Shown: positions 36,521-45,806, counted from the stretch's first letter. The stretch is 64,000 bases of DNA from Paenibacillus peoriae (GCF_022531965.1 NZ_CP092831.1:2260001-2324000), one strand, 5' to 3'. The notes: a model not told the origin generated them from the letters alone. Numbers and translations are program-made.

Positions 36521-37186
36521 ATGTAGAAAACATGGTTTACTATGCTTGCTACACTTACAATGGTTGCTGCTTTAGGTGCTTCTGTATCCGCCGCTTCGGT
36601 TCCTGCCGCTAGCAAATAACTAAAGATCAGGCGACTCCTTCTGTCGAAGTTCTGCCAGTAGGAACTGGAAGTAACGAAAAAGCGGAAGATAAAATTGGTA
36701 TTGTAGATAATATGAATAAACCAGTTATAGAAACAACGAGTGATGCTAAAGTCGAAATATTAGATCCAGCAACAGATAAGACGTCTGCTCTTGATCTTAA
36801 GAAAATAAGCACTTCAAGTAGCTTAGGGTTATTCAGCATTACGTACCCAACCTTGTTCTGGAACATTAACAGCCAAGGTACTTATATTGCTGAATTTTCA
36901 GGTGTAAGAGACACTATTTATACTAACTACTATTTCCCTACAAACAGCTCAGGAGAAATTAAAATTAGAGGAACTGTGAATGGAGGATTACCCACATTAG
37001 GGAATCTATACCATTAATGTATATGAATTAGGCAGTAATAACGCTGTGTCCAGTTCCACTTTTAAAACAGGTGAGCGCATTTTTGTACGCATTTACAATT
37101 TAAATAAAAATAAAAATTATTTCTTTGGTATCACATATAACAGTGCTAATACCATAAGCGGGGCCTTATCCATCGACCACAACTAA
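36521..37186 (+). pseudogene. Secreted protein gene with three lesions
   Basis: ATG 36521 follows GGATGGAGGG, but codon 2 is TAG where a Lys codon is expected before KTWFTMLATLTMVAALGASV, a clear signal peptide. A frameshift near 36619 (TKDQATPSVEVLPVG continues in another frame) and one near 37008 (TINVYELGSNNAVSS ... ALSIDHN, stop 37184-37186) follow. Joined, it would be a secreted protein of about 220 residues with a beta-rich end. It keeps its terminator. Family not recognised. Confidence 0.65.
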
Positions 37187-37202
37187 TTGAATAAACGATA
37201 AA

Positions 37203-37236
37203 ACACGGGTCCAACAAAAAGGAACCTGTGTTTTTC
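37203..37236 (+). terminator. Terminator after the broken secreted-protein gene
   Basis: AAACACGGGTCC and GGAACCTGTGTTT arms, imperfect, followed by a T-rich tail. Confidence 0.6.
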
Positions 37237-37346
37237 TTTATGTTACGTGGGCAATGTGTAAGGTTGGAAAATAGAAGACTTCGGAAAATGTCGCTGTACA
37301 TTTTCTGAATTTTTTCTACATAAATGAATTATTATGGAGGTGCTAA

Positions 37347-37631
37347 ATGGCTTTTCTAGAAGATAGTTCTAAAAAAGAAGAAATTCAAGAACGCTATGAG
37401 CAATTATGGAGTGAACTTTTAGTTAGAGATGAGGAAGAAGCAGAACATGTTATAAAGAAATTAGAATATGAGTTGTTGCCTACCCGTCAGAGAATCCTAA
37501 GACGATGCGGGGAAATCCTGTCTCCATTAAAAAAACGTTTTATCTGGATTATCCTTTTTAGTGTGATTGGGTTCTTCCTTTTAGCTTACGTATTATTTAT
37601 ATATGTATCTTTGTGGGTTGAAGATTATTAA
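37347..37631 (+). CDS. Small membrane protein, 94 residues
   Basis: ATG 37347 after ATGGAGGTG. The first 60 residues are helical and charged (Glu/Lys/Arg); a single membrane span near the end (FIWIILFSVIGFFLLAYVLF) anchors it with a short outside tail. Family not recognised. It lies before the duplicated leader element. Confidence 0.55.
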   Translation: MAFLEDSSKKEEIQERYEQLWSELLVRDEEEAEHVIKKLEYELLPTRQRILRRCGEILSPLKKRFIWIILFSVIGFFLLAYVLFIYVSLWVEDY

Positions 37632-37767
37632 GGACGTTTCTGTGAAACCGGAAGAGTCTTTTTTTATGAGCCTGTTGAAACCCTAAATGCTGGTTTTAAC
37701 CAGCCGGGATATCTGTAAAAAATAGACTCGCTGATCGGCAAGTAAGGGAGCGAGCAGGACAAGAGTG

Positions 37768-38100
37768 GGGGAAACAGGCTCATGCTACTGGCTCTAAGGC
37801 GGCAAGAGCGGCCACCTAAGAGCCAGTACGCACCGCTGGGCCGCTACTCACGCCGATAACTAGAGCGCCTACGCTGGGAGAAAGCGCCCGGCCAAGGCGC
37901 TCTACGTTCCTGGCGCTCGCTTAACGCAACCCACGGAGCGAAGGGCCTTGAAAGAGTGATCAAGGAGGGCAAAAAACGCCATGAACGCTACATTTCGCTC
38001 ATCATCTCAAAACATATGAATTTTGTGGTATAGATTAGAAACTTTCGAATTATTACATACGTCTTATGTAAGGGTGCTTATTGAAAAAGGAGGTAATTCA
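37768..38100 (+). repeat. Structured leader element, copy 1
   Basis: About 330 non-coding bases directly upstream of the stalk-domain gene at 38103 recur without insertions at 40106-40437, offset 2337 bases. The GC-rich first part forms a stem TACTGGCTCTaAGG/CCTaAGAGCCAGTA (37787-37828) and a stem AGAGCGCCT/AGGCGCTCT (37862-37903) with an inner CTGGG/CCCGG pair. It ends with AAAAAGGAGG before the TTG start. It could be an untranslated mRNA leader, a small RNA, or a palindromic DNA repeat. Confidence 0.65.
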
Positions 38101-38102
38101 TC

Positions 38103-38993
38103 TTGAAAAAGGTTATTGTGTTTGTGTTTTTCTTCGTACTTATGTTTCAATCCTGGGCGATTGCTGATGCTGCCAATCCGATATCCGTTAACGCGGTGAA
38201 TGTGAATGGGAAGTTTATAGCAACCGATGTTTCACCTGTTATTAAGGACGGGCGTGTTTTGGTACCTATACGCACGCTTGCTTCACTGGGGGTAACCTAT
38301 CACTGGGATAGTAAAAGTCAATCTGCTTTCATCACAAAAGGCACAGATCAAATTAAGCTGACGGCCAACAAAAAAGAAGCATTTAAAAATAACCAAGCAG
38401 TTCAGGTAGACGTTCCTATCCAAATGACTCAAGGAAGGATATTGGTACCTATTCGTTTTGTGTCGGAGAACTTTGGTTACAAGTCAAACTATGAGAAGAT
38501 TCGGTCTATTTTATTTATTCAAGACGGTAATTATAAGGTAGACCAAGAGAGCTTACAGGCAGAAGATTTACAAGCAGCCCGTCAGTCTGCTATATCGTTA
38601 CCAGTTCAATCCTCCTTCAAATCGCTTTCTTCATTAGAAAAACCCAGTGCTAATAAAGACTATGGTTACGCCTTCCCGAGAGGGGATTCGTCCAGATACA
38701 TGTATTCAAACAATGTTGGACACACGGTAGTTGAAATAAAAAGTGGAATAGCCAAGGCAGTTTGGCAATTTACCTCAGGAAATGGTATGGATGATATTGT
38801 ATCCAGTGCTGGCCAAAGACCAAGTTATAATTACGTCGGATGGGTAACAGACATTACAATGGGTAATGATAGAGATGGAAATTTCAAGATTATATACAAA
38901 GATGATAAAGGTCAACAGAAAGATTTCACTGTAAAAGCTGAATCCTATAAAGATGTTATCCAACCTATTCCTAATGAGACGAGAAAACAATAG
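38103..38993 (+). CDS. Secreted stalk-domain protein, duplicate A
   Basis: 296 residues from TTG 38103, with AAGGAGG upstream. Signal peptide about 1-24 (ends ADAAN). Two stalk modules follow (RVLVPIRTLASLGVTYHWD, about 50-68; RILVPIRFVSENFGYKSNYE, about 118-137), then the shared C-terminal domain (EDLQAARQSAISLPVQ ... YAFPRGDSSRYMYSN ... DVIQPIPNETRK). Nearly the same as the gene at 40440 over the first half, more diverged in the second half. Probably cell-surface; biochemical role unknown. Confidence 0.78.
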   Translation: MKKVIVFVFFFVLMFQSWAIADAANPISVNAVNVNGKFIATDVSPVIKDGRVLVPIRTLASLGVTYHWDSKSQSAFITKGTDQIKLTANKKEAFKNNQAVQVDVPIQMTQGRILVPIRFVSENFGYKSNYEKIRSILFIQDGNYKVDQESLQAEDLQAARQSAISLPVQSSFKSLSSLEKPSANKDYGYAFPRGDSSRYMYSNNVGHTVVEIKSGIAKAVWQFTSGNGMDDIVSSAGQRPSYNYVGWVTDITMGNDRDGNFKIIYKDDKGQQKDFTVKAESYKDVIQPIPNETRKQ

Positions 38994-39015
38994 TTACTGA
39001 ATCAGTTTATTAAGG

Positions 39016-39042
39016 ACATCCTTAGCAAGGGATGTTCTTTAT
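39016..39042 (+). terminator. Terminator after duplicate A
   Basis: GGACATCC and GGATGTTC arms with a T-rich tail. Confidence 0.65.
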
Positions 39043-39115
39043 TTTGCTTATGAATTCAAATTCTAAGCAGCAATGGGTTTTTAGTGAATTACAAATTATT
39101 GGAGGTTAGTTGGGT

Positions 39116-39997
39116 ATGAAAAAAATCTTTCTTTCATCTATGCTTACTTTAGGTATGCTTTTAACATTTGCTATTCCGCTTTCTGCTGCACCATCCATTC
39201 AATTGGTGATCAATAGTGAGGTCGCTAATTCAGATGCTCCACCTGTTTCCGTTGCAGGAAGGACTATGGTTTCTTTAGCTTCCTTAAAGCCGCTAAAGCT
39301 TAATCTAGTCTGGAACGCGGACAAGAAGACGGTGACTGTCAATGCTCCTGGGGTAAAAGAGAAACTTGTGCTTACGATCGGCCAAAAAGAAGCTTCTTAT
39401 CGAGAAAAAACACTTACTTTGGACGTGCCTGCTCAATTAAACAAGAATCGCGTTGTTGTGCCTTTGCGCTTCATCAGCGAAGCCTTTAAAGCAGAGGTGG
39501 AGTGGAAAGTGGACAAAAATACTGTCATTATCCGGAGTGCTGACCAAGTAGAAACATATAAGAAGCTGTATCAAGGTACGGATTTGGTGGCGGCACGTAA
39601 AATCGCTGTAAATCTTCCTTCTAAGGATGAAAATGCGCTTCATAATACCGAGGAGGGTGTTTATTATCAGTATATCTTTCCTGAAGGAGAAGCATTGAGA
39701 TATTATTATGTTGTTGGGAATTTATATACTTACTATGAAATTAAGGATGATGTTAAACATATAGTTTGGGAAGGTGTAGAAGAAGATTCGAGGAAGAAAA
39801 TGAAAGAAAAAGGAAAGCGTCCATCGGAAGACAAAACACAATATTATTTTTTACAAGAACGTGTGGATCATAGTGTCACATATGGTAAAGTGGGGACCGA
39901 GAAGCCAGTAACGCAAGCTTTGCCTAAAAATACTACAGGATTAGCAGATATTATTGTACCTATTTCCGGCGAAGTAAGGAAAGATCAAATGAAATAG
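39116..39997 (+). CDS. Secreted stalk-domain protein, paralogue B
   Basis: 293 residues from ATG 39116, nine bases after GGAGGT. Signal peptide to about residue 25 (PLSAAP). Stalk modules RTMVSLASLKPLKLNLVWN and RVVVPLRFISEAFKAEVEWK, then the shared C-terminal domain (LYQGTDLVAARKIAVNLPS, YIFPEGEALRYYYVVGNLY, IIVPISGEVRK). It lacks the structured leader of its neighbours. Lies between the two duplicated units, so a larger tandem array probably formed stepwise. Confidence 0.77.
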   Translation: MKKIFLSSMLTLGMLLTFAIPLSAAPSIQLVINSEVANSDAPPVSVAGRTMVSLASLKPLKLNLVWNADKKTVTVNAPGVKEKLVLTIGQKEASYREKTLTLDVPAQLNKNRVVVPLRFISEAFKAEVEWKVDKNTVIIRSADQVETYKKLYQGTDLVAARKIAVNLPSKDENALHNTEEGVYYQYIFPEGEALRYYYVVGNLYTYYEIKDDVKHIVWEGVEEDSRKKMKEKGKRPSEDKTQYYFLQERVDHSVTYGKVGTEKPVTQALPKNTTGLADIIVPISGEVRKDQMK

Positions 39998-40013
39998 ATT
40001 ATTCACTTCATTT

Positions 40014-40043
40014 TGGACGTCCCAAGCGATAAGGGACGTCTTT
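40014..40043 (+). terminator. Terminator after paralogue B
   Basis: GACGTCCC and GGGACGTC arms followed by TTTTATTAT. Confidence 0.75.
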
Positions 40044-40105
40044 TATTATATTTTCCTATTTAGTTTCCTATCCGTAAGCTTCAGGAAGTTGATAGGGCTG
40101 AAGAA

Positions 40106-40437
40106 GGGGAAACAGGCTCATGCTACTGGCTCTAAGGGGGCAAGAGCGGCCACCTAAGAGCCAGTACGCACCGCTGGGCCGCTACTCACGCCGATAACTA
40201 GAGCGCCTACGCCGGGAGAAAGCGTCCGGCCAAGGCGCTCTACTTTCCTGGCGCTCGCTTAACGCAACCCACGGAGCGAAGGACCTTGAAAAGGGATTAG
40301 GGAGGGCAAAAAACACCATGAACGCTACATTTCGCTCATCATCTCAAAACATATGAATTTTTTGGTATAGATTAGAAACTTTCGAATTATTTCATACGTC
40401 TTATGTAAGGGTGCTTATTGAAAAAGGAGGTAATTTA
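40106..40437 (+). repeat. Structured leader element, copy 2
   Basis: Second copy of the element at 37768, about 96 percent alike by eye. In the inner stem copy 1 has CTGGG/CCCGG and copy 2 has CCGGG/TCCGG. Both changes keep pairing (T-G to C-G; G-C to G-T). A C-to-G change in the first stem falls on an unpaired position. This supports a selected structure. Confidence 0.65.
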
Positions 40438-40439
40438 TC

Positions 40440-41324
40440 TTGAAAAAGGTTATTGTGTTTTTCTTCGTACTTATGTTTCAATCCTGGGCGATTGCTGATG
40501 CTGCCAATCCGATATCCGTTAACGCGGTGAATGTGAATGGGAAGTTTATAGCAACCGATGTTTCACCTATTATTAAGGACGGGCGTGTTTTGGTCCCTAT
40601 ACGCACGCTTGCTTCACTGGGGGTAACCTATCACTGGGATAGTAAAAGTCAATCTGCTTTCATCACAAAAGGCACAGATCAAATTAAGTTGACGGCCAAC
40701 AAAAAAGAAGCATTTAAAAATAACAAAACGGTTCAGGTAGATGTTCCTGTCCAAGTAACTCAGGGAAGGATATTAGTTCCTATTCGTTTTGTGTCGGAGA
40801 ATTTTGGCTATAAGGCAAGCTATGAGAAGCTTCGGTCTATTCTATTTATTCAAGACGGTAATTATAAGGTAGACCAAGAGAACTTACAGGCAGAAGATTT
40901 ACAAACCGCTCGTCAGGCTGCTATATCGTTGCCGGTTCAATTTTCTTTCAAATCGCTTTCTTCTTTAGAAAAACCTGGGGCTAATAAAGAATACAATTAC
41001 ATTTTCCCAAGAGGGGATTCTTCCAGATACATGTATGGAAACAATGTTGGTAATACGGTAGTTGAAGTTAAAGATGGAGTGGCCAAGGCAGTCTGGCAGT
41101 TTACTGTATCCAGGGGTCTGGAAGATATTGCATCAAGTGCTGGAAAGAGACCTAGCTATAATTACGTTCAATGGGTGACTGATATCTTGATGTTTAATGA
41201 TGAGCATGGAAATATCAAAGCTGTATACAAAGATGATAAAGGTCAACAAAAAGATCTCACTGCAAAGGCGAAATCCTATACAGATATTATCCAACCTATT
41301 CCTAATGAGACGAGAAAACACTAG
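40440..41324 (+). CDS. Secreted stalk-domain protein, duplicate C
   Basis: 294 residues from TTG 40440. Same order as the gene at 38103: signal peptide (two residues shorter), stalk modules RVLVPIRTLASLGVTYHWD and RILVPIRFVSENFGYKASYE, and the C-terminal domain ending DIIQPIPNETRKH. The first 130 residues are almost identical to those of duplicate A. Differences concentrate after residue 170, as if that part diverges faster or recombined. Confidence 0.78.
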   Translation: MKKVIVFFFVLMFQSWAIADAANPISVNAVNVNGKFIATDVSPIIKDGRVLVPIRTLASLGVTYHWDSKSQSAFITKGTDQIKLTANKKEAFKNNKTVQVDVPVQVTQGRILVPIRFVSENFGYKASYEKLRSILFIQDGNYKVDQENLQAEDLQTARQAAISLPVQFSFKSLSSLEKPGANKEYNYIFPRGDSSRYMYGNNVGNTVVEVKDGVAKAVWQFTVSRGLEDIASSAGKRPSYNYVQWVTDILMFNDEHGNIKAVYKDDKGQQKDLTAKAKSYTDIIQPIPNETRKH

Positions 41325-41410
41325 CTAATACTGAATCGATGTATTAATACTACTAAGCTCAATTTAGTTTGAAATGCTGACAAGAAGACACTATTGAGGT
41401 GAATATAATT

Positions 41411-42316
41411 ATGAATACATTTTTCAAAGCGGCTTTTGCATCAACAATATCTTTTAGTATGCTTGCTAGCGGTGTTTCTGGAGCAGCCTCCAAGTCCATT
41501 ATTGTGCAAGTGAATAACGTACCCATGCAAGGGGATGTAGACCCCTATGTTCAGAATGGTTCCACATTAGTAGCATTGAATATGATAAGATCGATTCCTG
41601 GTGTAACGATCAACTGGAACAATACTTCTAAAACGGTAACTGTAGATAATAACGGAACAAAATCAACACTGGTGGCTGGTAAAAAAGAGACAATGGTAGG
41701 TGATAAAAAAGTAACGCTGTCTACCTCTTCTGCAATGAAAAATGGTCGTGTTATGGTACCGCTGCGTTTCATTGCAGATGCGTCCGGTTCTCAAGTGTAC
41801 TGGGATGCCCCAGATCGTACAGTTTACGTAGCTAAGCCGACAGAAGAGATGCTGAAAGAAATCCAATCTAGCGATATTTCTGTAGCTCGTCATGGTGCAT
41901 ACAGTCTTCCACGTATTGCCAAAGTTAATGTACTGTCAGGTAAAGAAGGGGATAGTATGGCTTATATTCGCTACTTCCAAAAAAACCAATCCAGTGAATT
42001 TTTTGAACAACACATGGACAGTGTGAATTACTATCGTATCATTGACACACATGTAGAACTGCTCTGGTCTGCAAGGCTGAACCTGCAACAGGAAGCTAAA
42101 AATGCAAGCCTGCCGTTCCTCACCAACAAAATTGTTGAACAAAGCGGCAAAATGCCAACGATCCAAAAGGGCGTAGTTTATTATAATTATAGCGTTCCGG
42201 GTGGCACCACGTTCGGGACTATTGATAAAGCTGGCAAAAAAACTCGTCTGGGGGAAGCGACTGAAGATCAGGCGAAGCAAATGTTTTTCTCTATTCCAGA
42301 AGAAGAACAACTATAA
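41411..42316 (+). CDS. Secreted stalk-domain protein, paralogue D
   Basis: 301 residues from ATG 41411 (GAGGTG upstream; an in-frame GTG at 41399 is possible). Signal peptide about 1-24. Stalk modules: TLVALNMIRSIPGVTINWN and RVMVPLRFIADASGSQVYWD. C-terminal domain more distant from A-C but with the same SDISVARHGAYSLP entry and closing IPEEEQ. It lies 47 bases before a lipoprotein gene, probably one operon. Confidence 0.76.
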   Translation: MNTFFKAAFASTISFSMLASGVSGAASKSIIVQVNNVPMQGDVDPYVQNGSTLVALNMIRSIPGVTINWNNTSKTVTVDNNGTKSTLVAGKKETMVGDKKVTLSTSSAMKNGRVMVPLRFIADASGSQVYWDAPDRTVYVAKPTEEMLKEIQSSDISVARHGAYSLPRIAKVNVLSGKEGDSMAYIRYFQKNQSSEFFEQHMDSVNYYRIIDTHVELLWSARLNLQQEAKNASLPFLTNKIVEQSGKMPTIQKGVVYYNYSVPGGTTFGTIDKAGKKTRLGEATEDQAKQMFFSIPEEEQL

Positions 42317-42362
42317 AAGGGAACGCAGGGATAACGACACATTGTATTGTAAGGAGGAAACT

Positions 42363-43247
42363 ATGAAATTCGTGCAGATTATGTCTGTAGGTGCGATAGT
42401 GATGTTAGTGATTTCAGGGTGTAGTGGTAAGGCAAGCTCAAATCATCAACTACCTCAGACCGAAGTGAATAATACCGGGGTAAACAGCACAAAGGAAGGT
42501 GTAAAAAAAGTAGACGAAAAAGCAACTGTAGAAACATCTAGAGCAACTGTTAAAAAGGTGAATACCTTAGATTATTCTCAGTATGATAATAACCAAGACA
42601 AATCTAAGGTTGTAGTTTCGGGGAAACAGATTGTATGGAAAAATAAAGACGTTACTTTTACAGCAAAATTAACTAACGCTAAAGGGGAAGAAGCCGCCGA
42701 AGCCAATGAAGTTGTGAATTCTATGAAAATAAAAGGTAAGCGTGGAGAGCAACTCGTTAAGCTCAACCCACGACCTTTGAGAGTTAACTCACTTTCCTTA
42801 TCTAAAAGCAACCAGGTAGCTCTTCATGTAAGCGATCACGAGGGGAGTAGACTTATTTTAATTAATTTATCCGATGGGACTCAAACTATTGTAAACATGT
42901 TTGAGATGAATAGTGACGGAGCCGGGAGCGAAAAGATTGATGCCTATAACTGGTCGCCTGATGGAAAAAAGATTGCGTTTGGAATCGGTGATCTAGGTTC
43001 AAGTTATATCGGACTATACAATGTTGAGCGTAAGAGCTATATGCATGTGTCCGATAAGGACTTTACATTGATTTCATCTATAGTTTGGCATAAAGATGGG
43101 AAAAGTTTTGACTTTGTGAGTAAAGGTGACGATTCTCCACAAGCAGTACTCTATACTTACTCAGAAACAAAAAAATCAATTTTAAAGAAGGGTTCTTTAA
43201 CTAAGAATGATGAGCAGAAGATATCTCAATTAACACCGAAATTTTGA
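42363..43247 (+). CDS. Lipoprotein with beta-propeller-like repeats
   Basis: 294 residues from ATG 42363, with AAGGAGG upstream. Lipobox VISGC near residue 20 marks a lipoprotein. After a Lys/Thr/Glu-rich linker (about 25-75), residues about 150-290 show TolB/WD40-like blades (YNWSPDGKKIAFGIGD, IVWHKDGKSFDFVSKG). Follows paralogue D closely, so the two surface proteins may work together. No catalytic site seen. Confidence 0.68.
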   Translation: MKFVQIMSVGAIVMLVISGCSGKASSNHQLPQTEVNNTGVNSTKEGVKKVDEKATVETSRATVKKVNTLDYSQYDNNQDKSKVVVSGKQIVWKNKDVTFTAKLTNAKGEEAAEANEVVNSMKIKGKRGEQLVKLNPRPLRVNSLSLSKSNQVALHVSDHEGSRLILINLSDGTQTIVNMFEMNSDGAGSEKIDAYNWSPDGKKIAFGIGDLGSSYIGLYNVERKSYMHVSDKDFTLISSIVWHKDGKSFDFVSKGDDSPQAVLYTYSETKKSILKKGSLTKNDEQKISQLTPKF

Positions 43248-43585
43248 TTGACATATACAGAGAGAGTATTTTGAAACCGTATCATCTATATAGTCATAAT
43301 TTTAAACTCCACTTTTTTCGACTTTAATGCACTCTATCAACATTATAGATTTACTTTTGAATATTTAATGATTGCTTGTGGCCAACAAAGGGCTGAAAGA
43401 GAATGTTGCTACGTTATGCTTATATGCGACCTCTTCAACCAAGAAATGATCGTTTTAAAGCGATTCAAGGAAGACGGCGTCGCTCTTGTACAAACCGAAC
43501 AAAATCTTATGTTGTTCAGTTTGTGTTGATAATTGATACCAGACTTTTACAATGGTTGAAGTATAAATTTAGGTGGGAGTTGCTT
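43248..43585. other. Intergenic stretch without a clear gene
   Basis: A frame from 43403 runs in phase into the 60-residue gene at 43586 but has no ribosome binding site or recognisable product. Nothing else supported. Confidence 0.3.
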
Positions 43586-43768
43586 ATGAGAATTTCCATG
43601 AGTAAGTTACTAAAACGCTATGCAGCGATTTTATTGGGCTACGCAATAGGTATAGGGTTATTTTACGCTTTGGGATATAAGATGAGCGCTATGGGAATCT
43701 ATGCAATTTTGACAGGAATTGTGACTGGAGAAATAATCAACTTTGCATTATCAAAGCGAGAGAAATGA
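43586..43768 (+). CDS. Small membrane protein, 60 residues
   Basis: ATG 43586 follows AGGTGGGAG at good spacing. A basic start (MRISMSKLLKRYAA) is followed by two short hydrophobic segments (ILLGYAIGIGLFYALG and MGIYAILTGIVTG). Family not recognised. Confidence 0.5.
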   Translation: MRISMSKLLKRYAAILLGYAIGIGLFYALGYKMSAMGIYAILTGIVTGEIINFALSKREK

Positions 43769-44100
43769 CCTATGTATCCCTTGATTGCATCAACATCAGG
43801 GGATTTTTCATGTAATTAAAAGGTCCAACAGAGTTTCTGCATGGGATCTCTATATCATTTACTGGTGAGAATGCACATAGGGAAATGCTATAGTCATGTC
43901 AACATTGTGAAACCTTTTACTTGGAACCATCCAATCATTTCAGGATGTCGTTCGTCCAATATGTCTCAATATGTGTAAGTTATGCTGAATTTTCGTTATG
44001 AACATTAGTTGCATAATATATTGACAGATGGTTAATTATGGAGAAGAATAGAGGGTGATTTTTAAAATAATGGAATTTTTATGTGAAGGGTGGTTATGAC
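43769..44100. other. Upstream region of the aloR-like gene
   Basis: No gene seen. A possible promoter TTGACA (44021-44026), 17 bases, AAGAAT lies 50 bases before the receptor gene. Confidence 0.35.
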
Positions 44101-45513
44101 TTGAAGCATACACCTACGATTTCAGCGGAGTTTGAGTATTATCTAAAACAAAATGATATGACGTTGAGTCAATTTGCCGAATATTCAGGGGTACATCAAA
44201 GAACGCTTAGTAATTGGATTACTCAGCATCGTCCTGTTTCCGTACAGCAGCTGGACCGAATTACTGTGGCTATGGATTTGCCAGAAGGCTATTTTTATGA
44301 CCTATACATAGAAAATTACATCATTGATCTTTCCCCGAATTTTAGGCGAATCGAGCCATTATTGTATCGTTGTGCAGAACTGGACAAGCTGGATGCAATC
44401 CGTCGAATGATAGGGCATATCATGGATAATCCGCTGTATGCGTCCAGGCTATTTGATGTTGCAGAAGCATTATTTGAACAGGGACGACATGCTGCTGCGC
44501 TGCCTCTCTATGAGAATGTCGCAGAAGTGGAGAAATATCAGCATTCTGAACGCTTGGCCACCTGCCAATATCGTATATTCACGATTCAAGTTGGAGCTGA
44601 TCAAAGCCGAAATCTCAAGGCAGCCATACTATTTGAACCTTATGTCGAGCGTCTGGATGAAATAGTTCAGCTTGATGCATTAAAGGATTTGGCGAATGTG
44701 TATAGGTCTTTACGTAAATGGGACAAGCTTGATGCAACAGCTTGTAAAATGAGGGATAAAGCGAAAATTCAATACACTATGAAGCATAAGCAGGAAAAGC
44801 GAAAGGATTATGGCAAGAAAACAAGGAGTCCATTATTCGGTTACATCGCTTATGCTGACCTGTTGTGTGCATGTGTCTGTGAAGCTCAAGGCGATTATAA
44901 ACAAGCTCTGCAATATACATACGCCTACGCTAATTTAGATTGGGTCATAGAGACAGACGAGGATACTCAGCACTGGGTCAATTTGTACAAACATTGGTCC
45001 GAAGGTAATACTTACGTTAATAAACTCTTATCTGGAGATACAGGTGTGCTTGCGGATTATGTTGAATACATTGCATCAACAAATAAAACAAATAAAGAAA
45101 TGGTCACCAAACTGCTAAATGTTTTGATGGCTGCTAACCGATATCAGATTGATGTAGATAAAATACTTCGGCGTTTTGAAACTGAAGTTAGTTCTCTCAC
45201 TCAGCCGGAAACGTTGTTTGATGATATGTATACTAATCAAGTAATACCAGAGCAATGTGCACGTTTTGGATATGAATTGGCTTATTATTATTTACATCAA
45301 GGTATATATAGTGATGGTTTTAAATATTTGATGTATGCAATGGTAAGTTATCATACACTAAATAATGAGACTTATTTTATAAATTGTATGGGGCTGTTTT
45401 TACATTTTCGGGATTATGCGGTTCTTGAAACCAAAGCAGATTTTTTAAATCTTATTGAAAAGGTGTGGTTAGAGAATGTTGAAAAAGATGGTACTGCTGA
45501 TCATCGCGACTAG
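44101..45513 (+). CDS. AloR/AimR-like quorum-sensing receptor with N-terminal HTH
   Basis: 470 residues from TTG 44101, seven bases after AGGGTGG. Residues 5-60 are a Cro/CI-type helix-turn-helix (MTLSQFAEYSGVHQRTLSNW). The remaining 400 residues are helical tetratricopeptide-like repeats (for example PLYASRLFDVAEALFEQG and QCARFGYELAYYYLHQG). This RRNPP-type layout, with a secreted peptide gene overlapping its end, matches the AimR-like AloR receptors of Paenibacillus. A re-imported peptide would bind the repeats and change DNA binding. Target genes are unknown; its neighbours include a Spo0E-like gene. Confidence 0.8.
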   Translation: MKHTPTISAEFEYYLKQNDMTLSQFAEYSGVHQRTLSNWITQHRPVSVQQLDRITVAMDLPEGYFYDLYIENYIIDLSPNFRRIEPLLYRCAELDKLDAIRRMIGHIMDNPLYASRLFDVAEALFEQGRHAAALPLYENVAEVEKYQHSERLATCQYRIFTIQVGADQSRNLKAAILFEPYVERLDEIVQLDALKDLANVYRSLRKWDKLDATACKMRDKAKIQYTMKHKQEKRKDYGKKTRSPLFGYIAYADLLCACVCEAQGDYKQALQYTYAYANLDWVIETDEDTQHWVNLYKHWSEGNTYVNKLLSGDTGVLADYVEYIASTNKTNKEMVTKLLNVLMAANRYQIDVDKILRRFETEVSSLTQPETLFDDMYTNQVIPEQCARFGYELAYYYLHQGIYSDGFKYLMYAMVSYHTLNNETYFINCMGLFLHFRDYAVLETKADFLNLIEKVWLENVEKDGTADHRD

Positions 45514-45589
45514 TTTTTTGTTTATTGCTACTGTGCCAGTTCAATCGCATAGTCACATTCAACTTAATGATCAAATTGGAGGTATGTAA
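45476..45589 (+). CDS. Alo-like signal prepropeptide
   Basis: 37 residues from ATG 45476, overlapping the receptor gene by 38 bases in another frame, as many Rap-Phr and AimR-AimP type pairs do. A lysine-containing start and hydrophobic core (MLKKMVLLIIATSFLFIATV) form a Sec signal. The tail ends HIQLNDQIGGM. The active peptide is expected near the C-terminus after export and cleavage; its exact ends cannot be read from sequence. Confidence 0.75.
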   Translation: MLKKMVLLIIATSFLFIATVPVQSHSHIQLNDQIGGM

Positions 45590-45697
45590 CAGAGGAGAAA
45601 CACAAACAATGCTCTGCTAACTTTACAACTGACGATTATAAGGGTTCCAAAGTTTAACTTTGAACAACTTGAAACCAACTGAAAATAAACATATACC

Positions 45698-45740
45698 AAA
45701 AAAAAGTGCCTCTGGAATTCCAGAAGCGCTTTTTTTTGGT
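45698..45740. terminator. Terminator after the peptide gene
   Basis: AAAAAAAGTGCCTCTGG aatt CCAGAAGCGCTTTTTTTT; both ends carry A/T tracts. Confidence 0.75.
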
Positions 45741-45806
45741 AAGCGTATTTTAAAAAAATCCAAAAATTTACGTTTTGCATTAAGATATGACACAGAAGGG
45801 GGAATC

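Noticed and set aside
37780..38000. CRISPR or tandem repeat array in the GC-rich leader
   Set aside because: There are inverted repeats and one distant duplicate, but no regularly spaced direct repeats.
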